A DNA stretch of 64,000 nt, taken from the NCBI RefSeq assembly GCF_016127915.1, contig NZ_CP066059.1, forward strand, positions 620,001-684,000, in the 5' to 3' direction. Every line of letters begins with the position of its first letter. Position 1 is the first letter of the stretch. The notes beneath the pieces are model-generated. The model saw nothing but the letters and a program-made list of their open reading frames with translations. It did no database searches and had not been told where the DNA came from. This document shows positions 28,339 through 38,425 of the stretch, piece by piece. The position numbers were made by a program, and so were the translations under genes. This DNA is from Streptococcus oralis. Its GTDB lineage: Bacteria > Bacillota > Bacilli > Lactobacillales > Streptococcaceae.

Positions 28339-28956
28339 CTACAACCCTGACGATCTGTGACTGGCTTCTCTAGCCTGCTCTAGTTTATTGACGTAGTACT
28401 CTCGTTTTTCTTCGACTTCGTGGATCGTTGGTTCATCCTTCTGTCCATGAACTCGGACGATCTTAGCTGGAATACCGACAACCGTCACATCACTAGGTAC
28501 ATCTGCCACGACTACTGCAGCAGCACCGACTTTGGCATTTTCACCTATTTCTACCGGTCCGATGACTTGGGCATGGGCCGATATGAGAGCTCCTTTACGC
28601 ACAGTCGGATGGCGTTTGCCAACATCCTTCCCTGTCCCACCAAGAGTCACTCCGTGATAGAGAAGAACGCCTTTTTCAACAATCGCCGTCTCTCCAATCA
28701 CCAGACCTGAACCATGGTCAATAAAAACACCTGATTCTATCTGGGCACCCGGATGAATCTCGATTTGAGTCCAAAAGCGCCAAAACTGACTGTGCATCCG
28801 AGCTAGGAGTTTGAAGCCGTGCTTCCATAGAAAATGCGAGAGACGGTGGGCAGCTAAGGCCTTGACACCTGGATAAGTCAGCAAAACTTCCAAACTGTTG
28901 CGTGCCGCTGGATCATTTTCTTTTACAATATCAATGGTTTCGCGCCACCATCCCAT
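28339..28956 (-). CDS. cysE: Serine O-acetyltransferase
   Basis: The 205-residue enzyme makes O-acetylserine for cysteine synthesis. An N-terminal helical part is followed by left-handed beta-helix hexapeptide repeats (GAQIESGVFIDHGSGLVIGE, then KRHPTVRKGALI, in about residues 70-165), with the catalytic histidine in FIDHGSG. It follows pnp by 15 bases. Short length fits Firmicute CysE. Confidence 0.95.
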   Translation of the reverse strand: MGWWRETIDIVKENDPAARNSLEVLLTYPGVKALAAHRLSHFLWKHGFKLLARMHSQFWRFWTQIEIHPGAQIESGVFIDHGSGLVIGETAIVEKGVLLYHGVTLGGTGKDVGKRHPTVRKGALISAHAQVIGPVEIGENAKVGAAAVVVADVPSDVTVVGIPAKIVRVHGQKDEPTIHEVEEKREYYVNKLEQAREASHRSSGL

Positions 28957-28971
28957 ACATTTCTCCTTTTC

Positions 28972-31185
28972 TTATTCTGAATCTTTTGGTGTTTCTGTAA
29001 ATTCTTTCTTAGGTTTGTGGTCCTTGTGATGACGTGGACGGTGAGGTCGCTCAGACTTTTCACCTTTTTCATCATGCTCAGGTTTTGGAGGACGAGGAAG
29101 AAGAACTTTCATAGAGGCATCGATACGGCCTTTTTCATCAATCTTGATAACCTTAACATCGACTTCATCACCGATAGCTACCAAGTCTTCTACACGGTTG
29201 GTACGCGTCCAAGCCATTTCCGAAATGTGAACGAGGGCATCTGTCTTGTCAAAGAGGTTGACAAAGGCACCAAATTTCTCGATACGAACAACCTTGGCAT
29301 GGTAAACTTCATCTACTTTAGCCTCACGGACCAAGCCAGCGATGATTTCTTTGGTTCGGTTAATGGCATCTTGGTCGCTAGAGTAGATAGAAACATTACC
29401 TTCTTCGTCGATATCAATCTTAACGCCTGTTTCAGCGATAATCTTGTCGATGGTTTCTCCACCCTTACCGATGACAATCTTAATCTTGTCGACATCGATC
29501 TTGATGGTATCAATTTTCGGTGCAGTTGGAGCCAATTCTGGACGAACTTCTGGAATCGTTGCTTCAATCACATCAAGGATTTCAAAACGCGCTTTCTTGG
29601 CTTGGGCAAGGGCCTCAGTCAAGATTTCTGCAGTAATTCCTTGGATCTTGATATCCATTTGAAGGGCTGTAATCCCGTCACGAGTTCCTGCAACCTTAAA
29701 GTCCATGTCTCCAAAGTGGTCTTCCAAACCTTGTATATCTGTCAATACTGTATAGTTATTTCCATCTGAGATGAGACCCATGGCAATACCAGCTACTGGT
29801 GCCTTGATTGGCACACCACCAGCCATAAGGGCAAGCGTTCCCGCACAGATAGATGCTTGAGAAGATGAACCGTTTGATTCCAAGACCTCTGCTACCAAGC
29901 GGATCGCATATGGGAATTCTTCCAAGCTTGGCAATACTTGAGCAAGAGCACGCTCACCGAGAGCACCGTGACCGATTTCACGACGACCTGGTGCACCATA
30001 ACGACCAGTTTCCCCTACAGAATATTGAGGGAAGTTATAGTGGTGCATAAAGCGTTTCTTGTACTCTGGATCCAAACCATCAATGATTTGAGTTTCACCC
30101 ATTGGAGCCAAGGTCAAGACTGAAAGAGCTTGAGTTTGTCCACGAGTGAAAAGGCCAGAACCATGTACACGAGGAAGATAGTCAACCTGCGCATCCAAAG
30201 GACGGATTTCATCGACCTTACGCCCGTCAGGACGTACCTTGTCTTCTGTGATCAAACGGCGCACTTCAGCGTGTTCCATTTGTTCCAAGATTTCAGCCAC
30301 ATCACGCATGATACGATCACATTCTTCGTGGTCCGCATATTTTTCTTCGTAAACAGCAGTCACTTGGTCTTTAACTGCTTGAGTTGCAGCTTCACGAGCC
30401 AATTTTTCTTCTACTTGAACCGCTTTTTGGAGGTCACTGTTGTAGGCTGCGATGATTTCAGCTTGCAAGTCCGCATCCACATGAAGCAGTTCCACTTCTG
30501 CTTTTTCTTTACCAACTGTAGCAACTATTTCTTCTTGGAAGGCAATCAATTCTTTGACCGCTTCATGCCCTTTAAGAAGGGCTTCCAACATGATTTCTTC
30601 TGACAATTCTTTGGCACCAGACTCTACCATGTTGATAGCGTGCTTGGTACCAGCTACTGTTAATTCAAGAAGAGATTGCTCTGCTTGTTCTTGACTTGGG
30701 TTGATGATGATTTCACCATCTACATAACCCACTTGTACCCCAGCGATTGGTCCGTCAAATGGAATATCTGAGATAGACAATGCCAATGATGATCCAAACA
30801 TAGCCGCCATTGGAGCAGAGGCATTTTCATCATAAGAAAGGACGGTGTTGATCACTTGCACTTCGTTACGGAAACCTTCCGCAAACATAGGGCGGATTGG
30901 ACGGTCAATCAAACGCGCTGTCAAAGTCGCATCTGTTGAAGGACGTCCTTCACGTTTCATAAAGCCACCAGGAAACTTCCCAGCCGCATACATTTTTTCT
31001 TCGTAGTTGACTTGAAGTGGGAAGAAATCCCCAGTTGCCATTTTCTTAGACATAACGGCCGCAGTCAAGACAGTTGACTCACCGTAACGCACGACAACAG
31101 CGCCATTTGCTTGCTTAGCAACCTGACCAGTCTCTACAACCAACTCACGACCCGCAAAAGTCGTTTGAAACACTTGTTTTGTCAT
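28972..31185 (-). CDS. pnp: Polynucleotide phosphorylase
   Basis: The 737-residue exoribonuclease degrades RNA phosphorolytically. Two RNase PH domains (about 5-230 and 310-540) flank a helical linker; [13 protein letters not shown] and [16 protein letters not shown] are conserved. KH (about 552-610; IGKGGETID) and S1 (about 620-690) domains follow, and the basic tail [13 protein letters not shown] is strain-variable in the family. The ATG at 31185 (MTKQVFQ) follows AAAGGGGATT; an in-frame extension upstream would need a GTG and a hydrophobic leader that PNPase lacks. It heads the long operon. Confidence 0.97.
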   Translation of the reverse strand: MTKQVFQTTFAGRELVVETGQVAKQANGAVVVRYGESTVLTAAVMSKKMATGDFFPLQVNYEEKMYAAGKFPGGFMKREGRPSTDATLTARLIDRPIRPMFAEGFRNEVQVINTVLSYDENASAPMAAMFGSSLALSISDIPFDGPIAGVQVGYVDGEIIINPSQEQAEQSLLELTVAGTKHAINMVESGAKELSEEIMLEALLKGHEAVKELIAFQEEIVATVGKEKAEVELLHVDADLQAEIIAAYNSDLQKAVQVEEKLAREAATQAVKDQVTAVYEEKYADHEECDRIMRDVAEILEQMEHAEVRRLITEDKVRPDGRKVDEIRPLDAQVDYLPRVHGSGLFTRGQTQALSVLTLAPMGETQIIDGLDPEYKKRFMHHYNFPQYSVGETGRYGAPGRREIGHGALGERALAQVLPSLEEFPYAIRLVAEVLESNGSSSQASICAGTLALMAGGVPIKAPVAGIAMGLISDGNNYTVLTDIQGLEDHFGDMDFKVAGTRDGITALQMDIKIQGITAEILTEALAQAKKARFEILDVIEATIPEVRPELAPTAPKIDTIKIDVDKIKIVIGKGGETIDKIIAETGVKIDIDEEGNVSIYSSDQDAINRTKEIIAGLVREAKVDEVYHAKVVRIEKFGAFVNLFDKTDALVHISEMAWTRTNRVEDLVAIGDEVDVKVIKIDEKGRIDASMKVLLPRPPKPEHDEKGEKSERPHRPRHHKDHKPKKEFTETPKDSE

Positions 31186-31650
31186 TTTAATCCCCTTTGG
31201 ATTGATGAAATTATACGCCTTGCCTACAAAAATCAGGATACAAAGGGCGTAAAGAATCCCGTATGAAAATAGGAGATTGACGCAGTGTGCGATGCACACC
31301 AGGAAATCTATCTTTTTCACTAGGGATTTAGCCCGTGTTCAACTACCTAAATACCTTGAAAAGTTTAAAAATATTATTCTTTAGCATTTGTATCTTTTAT
31401 AGCATAGCAGATTTGAATAGCTAAGAATATGTTTATACCCTCATCTTTGTATCAAGTACGTACAGAGTCTATTTTATCATATTTTTCTTAAAAAGTGCGG
31501 GCTTTTCTATTAAAAAGGAACCATTCCCCCATAAAAGAGGAATGGTTTGTTGTTTATTTTATTTAGCAAATCCTTCGGCTTTCGCAACTGTCATTTTTCA
31601 TTTAAAAACAAGTAAATGACAAGCTGTCGTCTCAGTGGTTAAAGAATCGA
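31186..31650. other. Intergenic region metF / pnp
   Basis: These 465 bases have no convincing gene. They contain the metF terminator (arms AACCATTCC and GGAATGGTT at about 31519-31548), a GTGTGC/GCACAC hairpin in the likely pnp leader (about 31283-31297), and an AT-rich stretch that should hold the pnp promoter. A leader hairpin of this kind can be a processing or autoregulation site for PNPase in other bacteria, but that is inference. Confidence 0.5.
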
Positions 31651-32517
31651 TTACCCTAAAGACTGATGATTAAACAAGGCATGGGTTGCTTGGTGGATGT
31701 ATTTGGCTGTTTCAGCATTGTTCATGGTGTAGAGATGCACACCTGCGACATCTTGAGTTACCAAGTCCACGATCTGATCCACTGCATAGGCAAGTCCTGC
31801 TGCTCTGAGCGACTCAGGGTCATGCTCATACTTGTCCAAGATGGCCTTAAATTTACGTGGAAGATGGATATTCTCACATGTTTTCAAGAGACGAAGCGCT
31901 TGGTTACGGTTAAGAATGGGCATGATCCCCGCATGAATGGGAACATCAATCCCTGCCAAGGTACACTTGTCTTGGAAATCGTAGAAACGCTCATTGTCAA
32001 AGAAAAGCTGCGTTACGAGGCTGGAACAGCCTGCATCCACTTTCTTCTTGAGATTTTGAATATCTGAGATTTGGTTTGGCGAGTCAGGGTGCCCCTCTGG
32101 GTAGCAAGCGCCAATAATATCAAAGTGAGGAGCTTGTTCCTTGATGAACTCGATCAAATCCGTTGCGTAGCGGAAATCCTTTTGTGGTTCCACATCAGGG
32201 ATAATATCCCCACGCAAGGCCAAGATTTTCTGTACCCCAACCTTATCCAAGTCTGCAATTGTTTCAGCAACCTTGTCCTTAGTCAGATAGATGGCTGGCA
32301 AGTGGGCAATGGTTGGAATCGCCAAGTCATTCTGGATAAAGTCAGCCAAACGAACCGTTGTTTCCTTGATATTAAATTTATTATTGCTGGCAGTCACACT
32401 GATAAAGTGCGGTGTTAGCTCCCGCATATCCTGCAAAGCTGAAATAATTTTATCATTACCCACAGCTGGGTTTGGAGGGAACACTTCAAATGAAAGTGAC
32501 GGTGTTTGGCGTGACAT
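31651..32517 (-). CDS. metF: Methylenetetrahydrofolate reductase
   Basis: The 288-residue flavoprotein supplies 5-methyl-THF for methionine synthesis. It begins SRQTPSLSFEVFPPNP, with the catalytic glutamate in the FEVFPP segment, and has NKFNIKETT, ALRGDIIPDV and AGIMPILNRNQ motifs on a TIM barrel. It is 60 bases after metE on the same strand with no terminator between, so metE-metF forms an operon under the Met-box. Confidence 0.95.
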   Translation of the reverse strand: MSRQTPSLSFEVFPPNPAVGNDKIISALQDMRELTPHFISVTASNNKFNIKETTVRLADFIQNDLAIPTIAHLPAIYLTKDKVAETIADLDKVGVQKILALRGDIIPDVEPQKDFRYATDLIEFIKEQAPHFDIIGACYPEGHPDSPNQISDIQNLKKKVDAGCSSLVTQLFFDNERFYDFQDKCTLAGIDVPIHAGIMPILNRNQALRLLKTCENIHLPRKFKAILDKYEHDPESLRAAGLAYAVDQIVDLVTQDVAGVHLYTMNNAETAKYIHQATHALFNHQSLG

Positions 32518-32577
32518 ATATATTAACCTTTTCTAGTTGATTTCTTACTGATCAACCGTGTAGGGAGAAATGGGTTC

Positions 32578-34827
32578 TTACAATTTCTCACGCGCAGCTT
32601 TAGCTGCTTCTACAAGGCGGATCAAGCTTTCTTTTGTTTCTGGAATACCGCGTGTTTTCAAACCACAGTCAGGGTTGATCCAAACTTTCTTGCTTGGTAC
32701 TTTGGCAAGAATAGCATCGATCGTGTGGTCGATTTCGCCTTCATTAGGCACACGAGGAGAGTGGATATCGTAAACCCCAGGTCCCACTTCTGTTTGGAAG
32801 TTTTTCGCTTTGAGTTCGTCCAAGATTTCAAGGTTTGAACGGCTTGCTTCAAAGGAAATAACGTCCGCATCCATGTTGTCGATAGCTGGGATGATATCTG
32901 TAAATTCTGAGTAACACATGTGAGTGTGGATTTGAGTATCTGGTGCAACTGTAGAGTGTACCAAGCGGAAGGCTGGAATAGCCCAGTCAAGGTAGTCTTC
33001 ATACCAGTCGCTACGACGGAGTGGCAATTTCTCACGAAGAGCAGCTTCGTCGATTTGGATGATTTTCACACCTGCAGCTTCAAGGTCAAGAACTTCATCC
33101 TTGATAGCAAGAGCGATTTGAAGAGTTGAGTCCTTGATAGAAATGTCTTCACGTGGGAATGACCAGTTAAGGATGGTAACAGGTCCAGTCAACATACCCT
33201 TAACAGGTTTGTCAGTACGGCTTTGAGCATAGCTAGACCATTTGACAGTAATTGGGTTAAGACGAGTGACATCACCCCAGATGATTGGTGGTTTCACCCC
33301 ACGCATACCGTATGATTGTACCCAACCATTCTTAGAGAAGAGGTAACCGGACAAGTTTTGACCGAAGTACTCAACCATGTCGTTACGCTCGAACTCACCG
33401 TGTACAAGCACGTCAAACCCAACTTCTTCTTGCCATTTGATCCATTCGTCGATGGTTTCAGCAAGGAAAGCATCGTACTCTTCTTGAGACAATTCACCTT
33501 TACGGTAAGCCAAACGTTTAGCACGAACTTCTTTTGTTTGAGGGAATGAACCAATAGTTGTTGTTGGAAGAGCTGGAAGTTTGAAAGCTTCTTCTTGGAT
33601 AGCTTCACGTTCAGCAAAGGCTGGCAAACGAGTGTAGTCAGCATCTGTCAAACCAGCGATACGCGCACGAAGTTCTGCATTTTCACCAACACGTTCAGTC
33701 GCAAAGAGTTCTTTGTTAGCTGCAAGAGCTTCTGCGCCTTGACCGTTGCGGATAGCATCCAAATCACGAATTTCATCCAATTTTTCAACTGCAAAAGCAA
33801 AGTGGTTCAAGATAGCTGGTTCAAATTCTTCATTAGCAGTTGTAAATGGCACATGAAGAAGTGAGCATGAGCTAGTCAAAACAATGTTTTCAGCTGGGAT
33901 TTGCTCAAGAACAGCCAAGCTCTTTTCGTAGTTGTTGCGCCAGATGTTTTTACCATTGACGATACCTGCATAGAGAGTCTTGTCAGCTGGGAAACCACCT
34001 TTAACGAGTTCAAGAGTTTTCTTACCTTCAACGAAGTCAAGACCGATGGCATCTACTGGCAAGTTCACAAGATCAGCGTAGACGTCACGAACGTCACCAA
34101 AGTAAGTTTGAAGCAAGACTTCAAGACCTTTTTTATCAGCCAAGAGTTTGTTGTAGATGTTCAAGAAGAGAGCTTTTTCTTCTTCTGTCAAGTCTTTGAC
34201 AAGAGCCGCTTCGTCAAGTTGGATACGAGTCGCACCAAGCTCCGCCAATTTAGCAAAAACTTCTTGGTAAGCAGCCACTAAGCTGTCTACGAAGTCTTCT
34301 GCTTTCACGCCTTCTTCAAAGTCTGACAATTGAAGGAAAGTGAATGGACCTACAAGGACAGGACGAGTGTTCAATCCAAGTTCTTTGGCTTCTTGGAACT
34401 CATCGAAGATCTTGTGACCAGCAAGTTTGACTTGAGTGTCTTTTTCAAACTTAGGCACGATGTAGTGGTAGTTGGTGTTGAACCATTTCTTCATCGGAAG
34501 GGCACGCACGTCCCCTTTTTCACCTTGGTAACCACGTCCCAAAGCAAAGTAGCGCTCAAGGTCAGACAAGTCCAAGTTTTGAACAGAAGCAGGCACCACG
34601 TTGAAGAGGAAGGCTGCATCGAGGAAGTTGTCATAGTGAGAAAAGTCATTTGATGGGATTTCAGTGATACCTTTTTCTTTGACAATGTTCCAGTGTTTCG
34701 CACGCAATTCTTTTGCTGCTGCCAAGAGTTCTTCTTCTGAGATTTCTTTTCTAAAGTATTTTTCAGTTGTAAATTTTAATTCGCGGAATTCGCCCAAACG
34801 AGGGAAACCGATGATCGTAGTTGACAT
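32578..34827 (-). CDS. metE: Cobalamin-independent methionine synthase
   Basis: The 749-residue enzyme transfers the methyl group of 5-methyl-THF-triglutamate to homocysteine. Two TIM-barrel halves are present. The C-terminal half carries the zinc site: H and C in HTHMCYSEF, a glutamate, and the C in [10 protein letters not shown]. The N-terminal half starts [17 protein letters not shown]. The enzyme works with MetF, encoded next in the operon. A 23-base palindrome of Met-box type lies upstream. Confidence 0.97.
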   Translation of the reverse strand: MSTTIIGFPRLGEFRELKFTTEKYFRKEISEEELLAAAKELRAKHWNIVKEKGITEIPSNDFSHYDNFLDAAFLFNVVPASVQNLDLSDLERYFALGRGYQGEKGDVRALPMKKWFNTNYHYIVPKFEKDTQVKLAGHKIFDEFQEAKELGLNTRPVLVGPFTFLQLSDFEEGVKAEDFVDSLVAAYQEVFAKLAELGATRIQLDEAALVKDLTEEEKALFLNIYNKLLADKKGLEVLLQTYFGDVRDVYADLVNLPVDAIGLDFVEGKKTLELVKGGFPADKTLYAGIVNGKNIWRNNYEKSLAVLEQIPAENIVLTSSCSLLHVPFTTANEEFEPAILNHFAFAVEKLDEIRDLDAIRNGQGAEALAANKELFATERVGENAELRARIAGLTDADYTRLPAFAEREAIQEEAFKLPALPTTTIGSFPQTKEVRAKRLAYRKGELSQEEYDAFLAETIDEWIKWQEEVGFDVLVHGEFERNDMVEYFGQNLSGYLFSKNGWVQSYGMRGVKPPIIWGDVTRLNPITVKWSSYAQSRTDKPVKGMLTGPVTILNWSFPREDISIKDSTLQIALAIKDEVLDLEAAGVKIIQIDEAALREKLPLRRSDWYEDYLDWAIPAFRLVHSTVAPDTQIHTHMCYSEFTDIIPAIDNMDADVISFEASRSNLEILDELKAKNFQTEVGPGVYDIHSPRVPNEGEIDHTIDAILAKVPSKKVWINPDCGLKTRGIPETKESLIRLVEAAKAAREKL

Positions 34828-34906
34828 GATGTGTCCTCCAAAATTTGTTGTTGAAACTATCTTAACAGAAAAGAAACTGTCTGTATAATTGTAAATAATT
34901 AGGCTT

Positions 34907-34929
34907 TGATATAGTTTGAAACTATATCA
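34907..34929 (-). promoter_or_regulatory. Met-box (MetR/MtaR-type operator) of metE
   Basis: TGATATAGTTT and AAACTATATCA are perfect 11-base inverted arms around one G. The core TATAGTTT-x-AAACTATA is the streptococcal Met-box described by comparative genomics, bound by a LysR-type activator. It lies 80 bases upstream of the metE start. Confidence 0.85.
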
Positions 34930-35071
34930 CTCTTTTGGACAAAAGAAAAAGACTTGAGACCAGTGTCTCAAATCCTTTGTATTGCTTGTTTTGTGGCTGT
35001 ATTTTAGTTGGAAAGCTCAAACGAGCCATTGACGATTCTCATCAGTGACTATGCCATGCTATTAGAAAAGA

Positions 35072-35434
35072 CTATAGCTCAATCCCCTTCTCTCGAAGAT
35101 TAGCCAGACATTCCTCATAGTATTCTGCATCATGCTCACTATAGATGGGAGTGGTCAGCTTCTCCTCAGACAAATCCTCATAAGCGGAGCAGATTTTCCC
35201 ACGGTAGTTCTTGTCCAACCACTCTGGACTGACATTATAGCCACGGTTAGCCATCTCCTCCATGATCAAGCGATGATAGGCATAGAGACGATAGGGCGAG
35301 TGGGTAAAGACATAGTTCACTGTCGCATGCTTTCTGCCCCAACCATTGCCACGCAGGGCGCAGCACTCTCGATGTTGCCCCAAAAGTTGAGGACGGGGAA
35401 GTTGTGAAATCAAAGCCTCATGCCAAAGTCTCAT
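35072..35434 (-). CDS. Pyrimidine-dimer glycosylase-like (TIGR02328) protein
   Basis: The 120-residue protein has the family opening MRLWHEALISQLPRPQLLGQ in its first 20 residues, then HRECCALRGNGWGRKHATVNYVF. Pfam groups these with the T4 DenV-like pyrimidine-dimer glycosylases, but a repair activity is not shown for this branch. It overlaps the upstream DUF1722 gene by 17 bases, so the two are translationally coupled. Confidence 0.8.
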   Translation of the reverse strand: MRLWHEALISQLPRPQLLGQHRECCALRGNGWGRKHATVNYVFTHSPYRLYAYHRLIMEEMANRGYNVSPEWLDKNYRGKICSAYEDLSEEKLTTPIYSEHDAEYYEECLANLREKGIEL

Positions 35435-35822
35435 GGGAGTCTCCTTTCAGTAAAGTCGAATGTTGCAAGTAGGTATTGGGATAGCGATCAAGCAACTCTC
35501 TAGTCTTAGCAATCAAGTCTTCCTTAGAAGCCTGACCAAAGCGGTAGCGATCCAGTAAGAGCATATAGTCCTTACGCTCAACATCTGTCGCTTTCTTTTT
35601 GAAATAGCCCCAAATATGCTGAAAAGCGTTGCAAACCTGACCTCTATGCTCAGGGATTTGACAGGCACGGTCGATCAGTTCTTGAACATGACTCAGCTCC
35701 ACCTGTTCATTCTTCAAATATTGGCGAATCTCATTGTAAATATTGCTGGAATGGCTCAAAACGAGGTATTTGTTTCTAGCCCAGAGTTGTTGGCACTGGG
35801 ATTTTTGGTTAATTTGTTCCAT
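35418..35822 (-). CDS. DUF1722 (YbgA-like) protein
   Basis: The 134-residue protein fits DUF1722: W-x-x-N-K-Y-L-V-L near the start, FQHIWGYFKKKATD in the middle (about 67-80) and a DRYPNTYLQHSTLL end. In other bacteria the domain is often fused to a DUF523 domain or found near photolyase genes; here it precedes the dimer-glycosylase-like gene, which fits a DNA-damage theme. Its function is unknown. Confidence 0.8.
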   Translation of the reverse strand: MEQINQKSQCQQLWARNKYLVLSHSSNIYNEIRQYLKNEQVELSHVQELIDRACQIPEHRGQVCNAFQHIWGYFKKKATDVERKDYMLLLDRYRFGQASKEDLIAKTRELLDRYPNTYLQHSTLLKGDSHETLA

Positions 35823-35925
35823 GTTTCTCCTTGTTTTCTATCAGTTTCCAGGAAATATGGAAACAAAGCTGTATTTTAATCTCTTTCAAAAAATGTATTA
35901 TTATTTCTATTTTATCATATTTCAA

Positions 35926-35957
35926 GAAAAACCACTCGAACTAGGGAGGACGAGTGG
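35926..35957 (-). terminator. Terminator after the AbiH gene
   Basis: CCACTCG (35932-35938) and CGAGTGG (35951-35957) form a stem; on the minus strand it is followed by TTTTTC. Confidence 0.8.
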
Positions 35958-35980
35958 GGTATAAACTATTCTTAACTTTA

Positions 35981-37159
35981 TTAAGGTAGTAGAACTTCTT
36001 TCATACTATCCTTATCATCACTCTTTATAAATACAACATTCCGTTTCCCTGTTAACTCTATCATTTTTTCCTTACCAAGAATGATTGCGAGATTCTTAAT
36101 AATCGAACGTTTAGCTGGTTCATCAAAATAAGTGAAAATAAATCTATATGGATAGCCACCTTCCTCAGCTAATGCAAAACTCTTTTGAAATATCTCTTTA
36201 TCTAAAGGATCTACTGAATGACCAAAAATAATTATATTTTTGGCCACTTTACGTTCGTGAGGGAAACTTTTTTCTATGGCCGATACATGTAAATTTTCAA
36301 CAAAATAGTTTGATAGAAAGAACATCTCAAATTTATTTCCGGTCTCTTTAACAACTCTTTGGTAATACTTCTGATAAGGAATTAGGTCGCTGTTGATATC
36401 ATTTTCCTTATCCTCGATTCCAAAGACCATGGTATTAATCCTATTAAACGTTCTTTCTAAATCAATTCGGCCATGTATGAAATGAGTTTTCTTCTCAGAA
36501 GTTACGTAGAGATGACCTGATGTGTTGGTATAATTAAAATTTAAAACATAGGTATGTGATAAATTAGGTACTACATCTAAAGCTGTTGGTCTTGGTTCAA
36601 TCCCTCGAATCTCAAAGTCTATATAATCCAAATACGACAGATAAATTTCCAATAGTTCAATTAATACATCAAGTTGCCTAATAAATTCGTTATTTAATTC
36701 ATCCAATGCAACTTCTCTTTCTAAAGAACTCCAGCCTTTTTCATCGAATAGGGTGAGAAAAGTGTCTGCAATATATAATTTTGAACTGTAATTAACACCC
36801 CTACGCCAATCAAGCTTATGTTGCTTTATAATACTTGCTAGCGGCCTATTAAATTGATTAGAGTACAACAAGCTACTGTTTTCTTTAAAATATACTATTG
36901 CATCTGCAAGTTGAGAAATCATGGTTTCAAGATTAGACCAATTTTCTCCAAGTTTATCCCTATTTTCATTAATAAATTTCAAATACAAATTATCCTTGTA
37001 TTTCTCAATCCTTATATTTTTAACTTTTAGGAACTCCAGTAACTCCTCATTTGGATTAGAGAATAATTGTTTTTCAAAGTCAATAAAATCTGTATACTTT
37101 GTTTTTCGCCCCATTGCAATATCAAAGCCATTACCTAAAATTAAAATTGTATCTGCCAT
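35981..37159 (-). CDS. abiH: AbiH-family abortive infection protein
   Basis: The 392-residue protein matches the AbiH family, first known as a lactococcal phage-resistance gene. The N-terminal nucleotide-binding-like motif is ILILGNGFDIAMGRKTKYTDF in residues 5-25. A second conserved element, IIIFGHSVDPLDKEIF (about 310-325), and LNFNYTNT (about 205-212) are also typical. The gene is visibly AT-rich next to its neighbours, which suggests transfer. GGAGAG precedes the ATG. A gene for an unrecognised 379-residue protein ends 11 bases upstream on the same strand, so the pair is an operon with a shared terminator. Confidence 0.85.
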   Translation of the reverse strand: MADTILILGNGFDIAMGRKTKYTDFIDFEKQLFSNPNEELLEFLKVKNIRIEKYKDNLYLKFINENRDKLGENWSNLETMISQLADAIVYFKENSSLLYSNQFNRPLASIIKQHKLDWRRGVNYSSKLYIADTFLTLFDEKGWSSLEREVALDELNNEFIRQLDVLIELLEIYLSYLDYIDFEIRGIEPRPTALDVVPNLSHTYVLNFNYTNTSGHLYVTSEKKTHFIHGRIDLERTFNRINTMVFGIEDKENDINSDLIPYQKYYQRVVKETGNKFEMFFLSNYFVENLHVSAIEKSFPHERKVAKNIIIFGHSVDPLDKEIFQKSFALAEEGGYPYRFIFTYFDEPAKRSIIKNLAIILGKEKMIELTGKRNVVFIKSDDKDSMKEVLLP

Positions 37160-37170
37160 AATTCTCTCCG

Positions 37171-38310
37171 CTATCTAAAGATTATTATCTTTTCAATAAT
37201 TACATTAATTTTCTCTGTTTCTTCATCAATCATTTTTATAAAATCATCAAAACTCATTTCTACATAACTCTCAATAACTGCTCTGAAATAATATTTGTAT
37301 CTTAAAAAATTTTTACTAGAAATTTCTGTAAGAGAATAGTGAAAAATGTTGTTTCGAAATTGAGTATTCTCCAAAAAGTATTTCTCCTTACATTCAATAA
37401 TTTCTTCTATATTTTTCCCTAAAAGAGGATTTAAAAGTTTTGAGAATCTCTTATAAAAATTTTTTATAGTATTGACACTAACTAAATAAGTTTGTAACTT
37501 TAAACGATATAATAAACTACCTGTTTTCATAAATATTTCAGGAACTACAATATTGATGAAATTATTTTGACATAAAACATTAAATAACTGCAATTGAGCT
37601 TCCAGAGGCACTTTACCCAGTAAGATATTGCGCCTTTTTGTATCCATTAAAAATTTATCCATATAACTTAACTTACAATTTGTGACGTTAATTTCCAAAG
37701 TTGGATCAATTAAGAATTTTTCTTCAAATTCTATCGTAATAGAATTAATAAATGTTGTTAATGTTCTAGAATAATCAATAAGAAACTCCCTATTATTTAA
37801 CACCCATTTATTTAGAGTATCAAAATTATTCTGGACAAATATTTCTTCCAGATAAATACTTAACTGACTGGTGTTCCCATAGGGAATATCGTCAATCGTA
37901 AATATTCCTAAATCTTTTTGACCAACAATACTAATGACAAATTTCTGGAAAAAATTATAATCAGTTTCTAATATTTTTTTTCGTTTTTCTGCACTATTAT
38001 TTAGCATTTTAAAAGCTCTTAGAACTCTTTTATCTGAATATAATTTAAAACTAATTCGAACTTTTTTTAATAATGTGACAAAATCAATACCTTTAATATC
38101 TGGTAAATTTACTATTTCTTTATGTTTCTCAAATTTTTCCACCCAAGCTAAACAGATGGATGATAAAATAGGGAGAAATGGTATAGATATTTCAAATCTA
38201 TCAAAATCATCATTAGAATTGTTTAGCTGATATAACATTTGTTTTAACTCCATAGTTTCTTGCAATAAAATCAAAAAGGATAATTCATCTAATTTTTTAT
38301 CATCATTCAA
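37171..38310 (-). CDS. Unrecognised protein with HEPN-type RNxxxH motif, AbiH partner
   Basis: I do not recognise this 379-residue, largely helical protein. It is rich in I, L, N, K and F and is very AT-rich. Near the C-terminus, R319-N320-x-x-x-H324 (in QFRNNIFHYSL) matches the catalytic motif of HEPN ribonucleases, and it lies between predicted helices (about 300-318 and 330-352), as HEPN folds need. It may therefore be an RNase-type effector; this is inference from one motif. It starts at the ATG at 38310 and runs straight into abiH, 11 bases downstream. No signal peptide or membrane span is evident. Confidence 0.6.
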   Translation of the reverse strand: MNDDKKLDELSFLILLQETMELKQMLYQLNNSNDDFDRFEISIPFLPILSSICLAWVEKFEKHKEIVNLPDIKGIDFVTLLKKVRISFKLYSDKRVLRAFKMLNNSAEKRKKILETDYNFFQKFVISIVGQKDLGIFTIDDIPYGNTSQLSIYLEEIFVQNNFDTLNKWVLNNREFLIDYSRTLTTFINSITIEFEEKFLIDPTLEINVTNCKLSYMDKFLMDTKRRNILLGKVPLEAQLQLFNVLCQNNFINIVVPEIFMKTGSLLYRLKLQTYLVSVNTIKNFYKRFSKLLNPLLGKNIEEIIECKEKYFLENTQFRNNIFHYSLTEISSKNFLRYKYYFRAVIESYVEMSFDDFIKMIDEETEKINVIIEKIIIFR

Positions 38311-38388
38311 ATCCGCACCCCTATCTAATGTTTTTAATTAGCCAAACAAAATTATTATATCATTTAAATTATACCACGAAACTACAGA

Positions 38389-38425
38389 AATCCCCTTAGA
38401 AATCAATTCCTAAGGGGTTGTTTTT
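38389..38425. terminator. Hairpin terminator at the end of the DUF6261-like gene
   Basis: TCCCCTTAG and CTAAGGGG arms around 10 bases form a stable stem. The better T-run is on the plus strand; on the minus strand the stem comes directly after the DUF6261-like stop codon. Confidence 0.6.

Noticed and set aside
29017..29769. Long plus-strand frames opposite pnp, metE and scrA
   Set aside because: They are shadows of strongly conserved genes on the other strand and have no ribosome sites or homology.
31186..31320. In-frame N-terminal extension of pnp by 45 residues
   Set aside because: It needs a GTG start, is hydrophobic and unlike PNPase; the ATG at 31185 has a good ribosome site.
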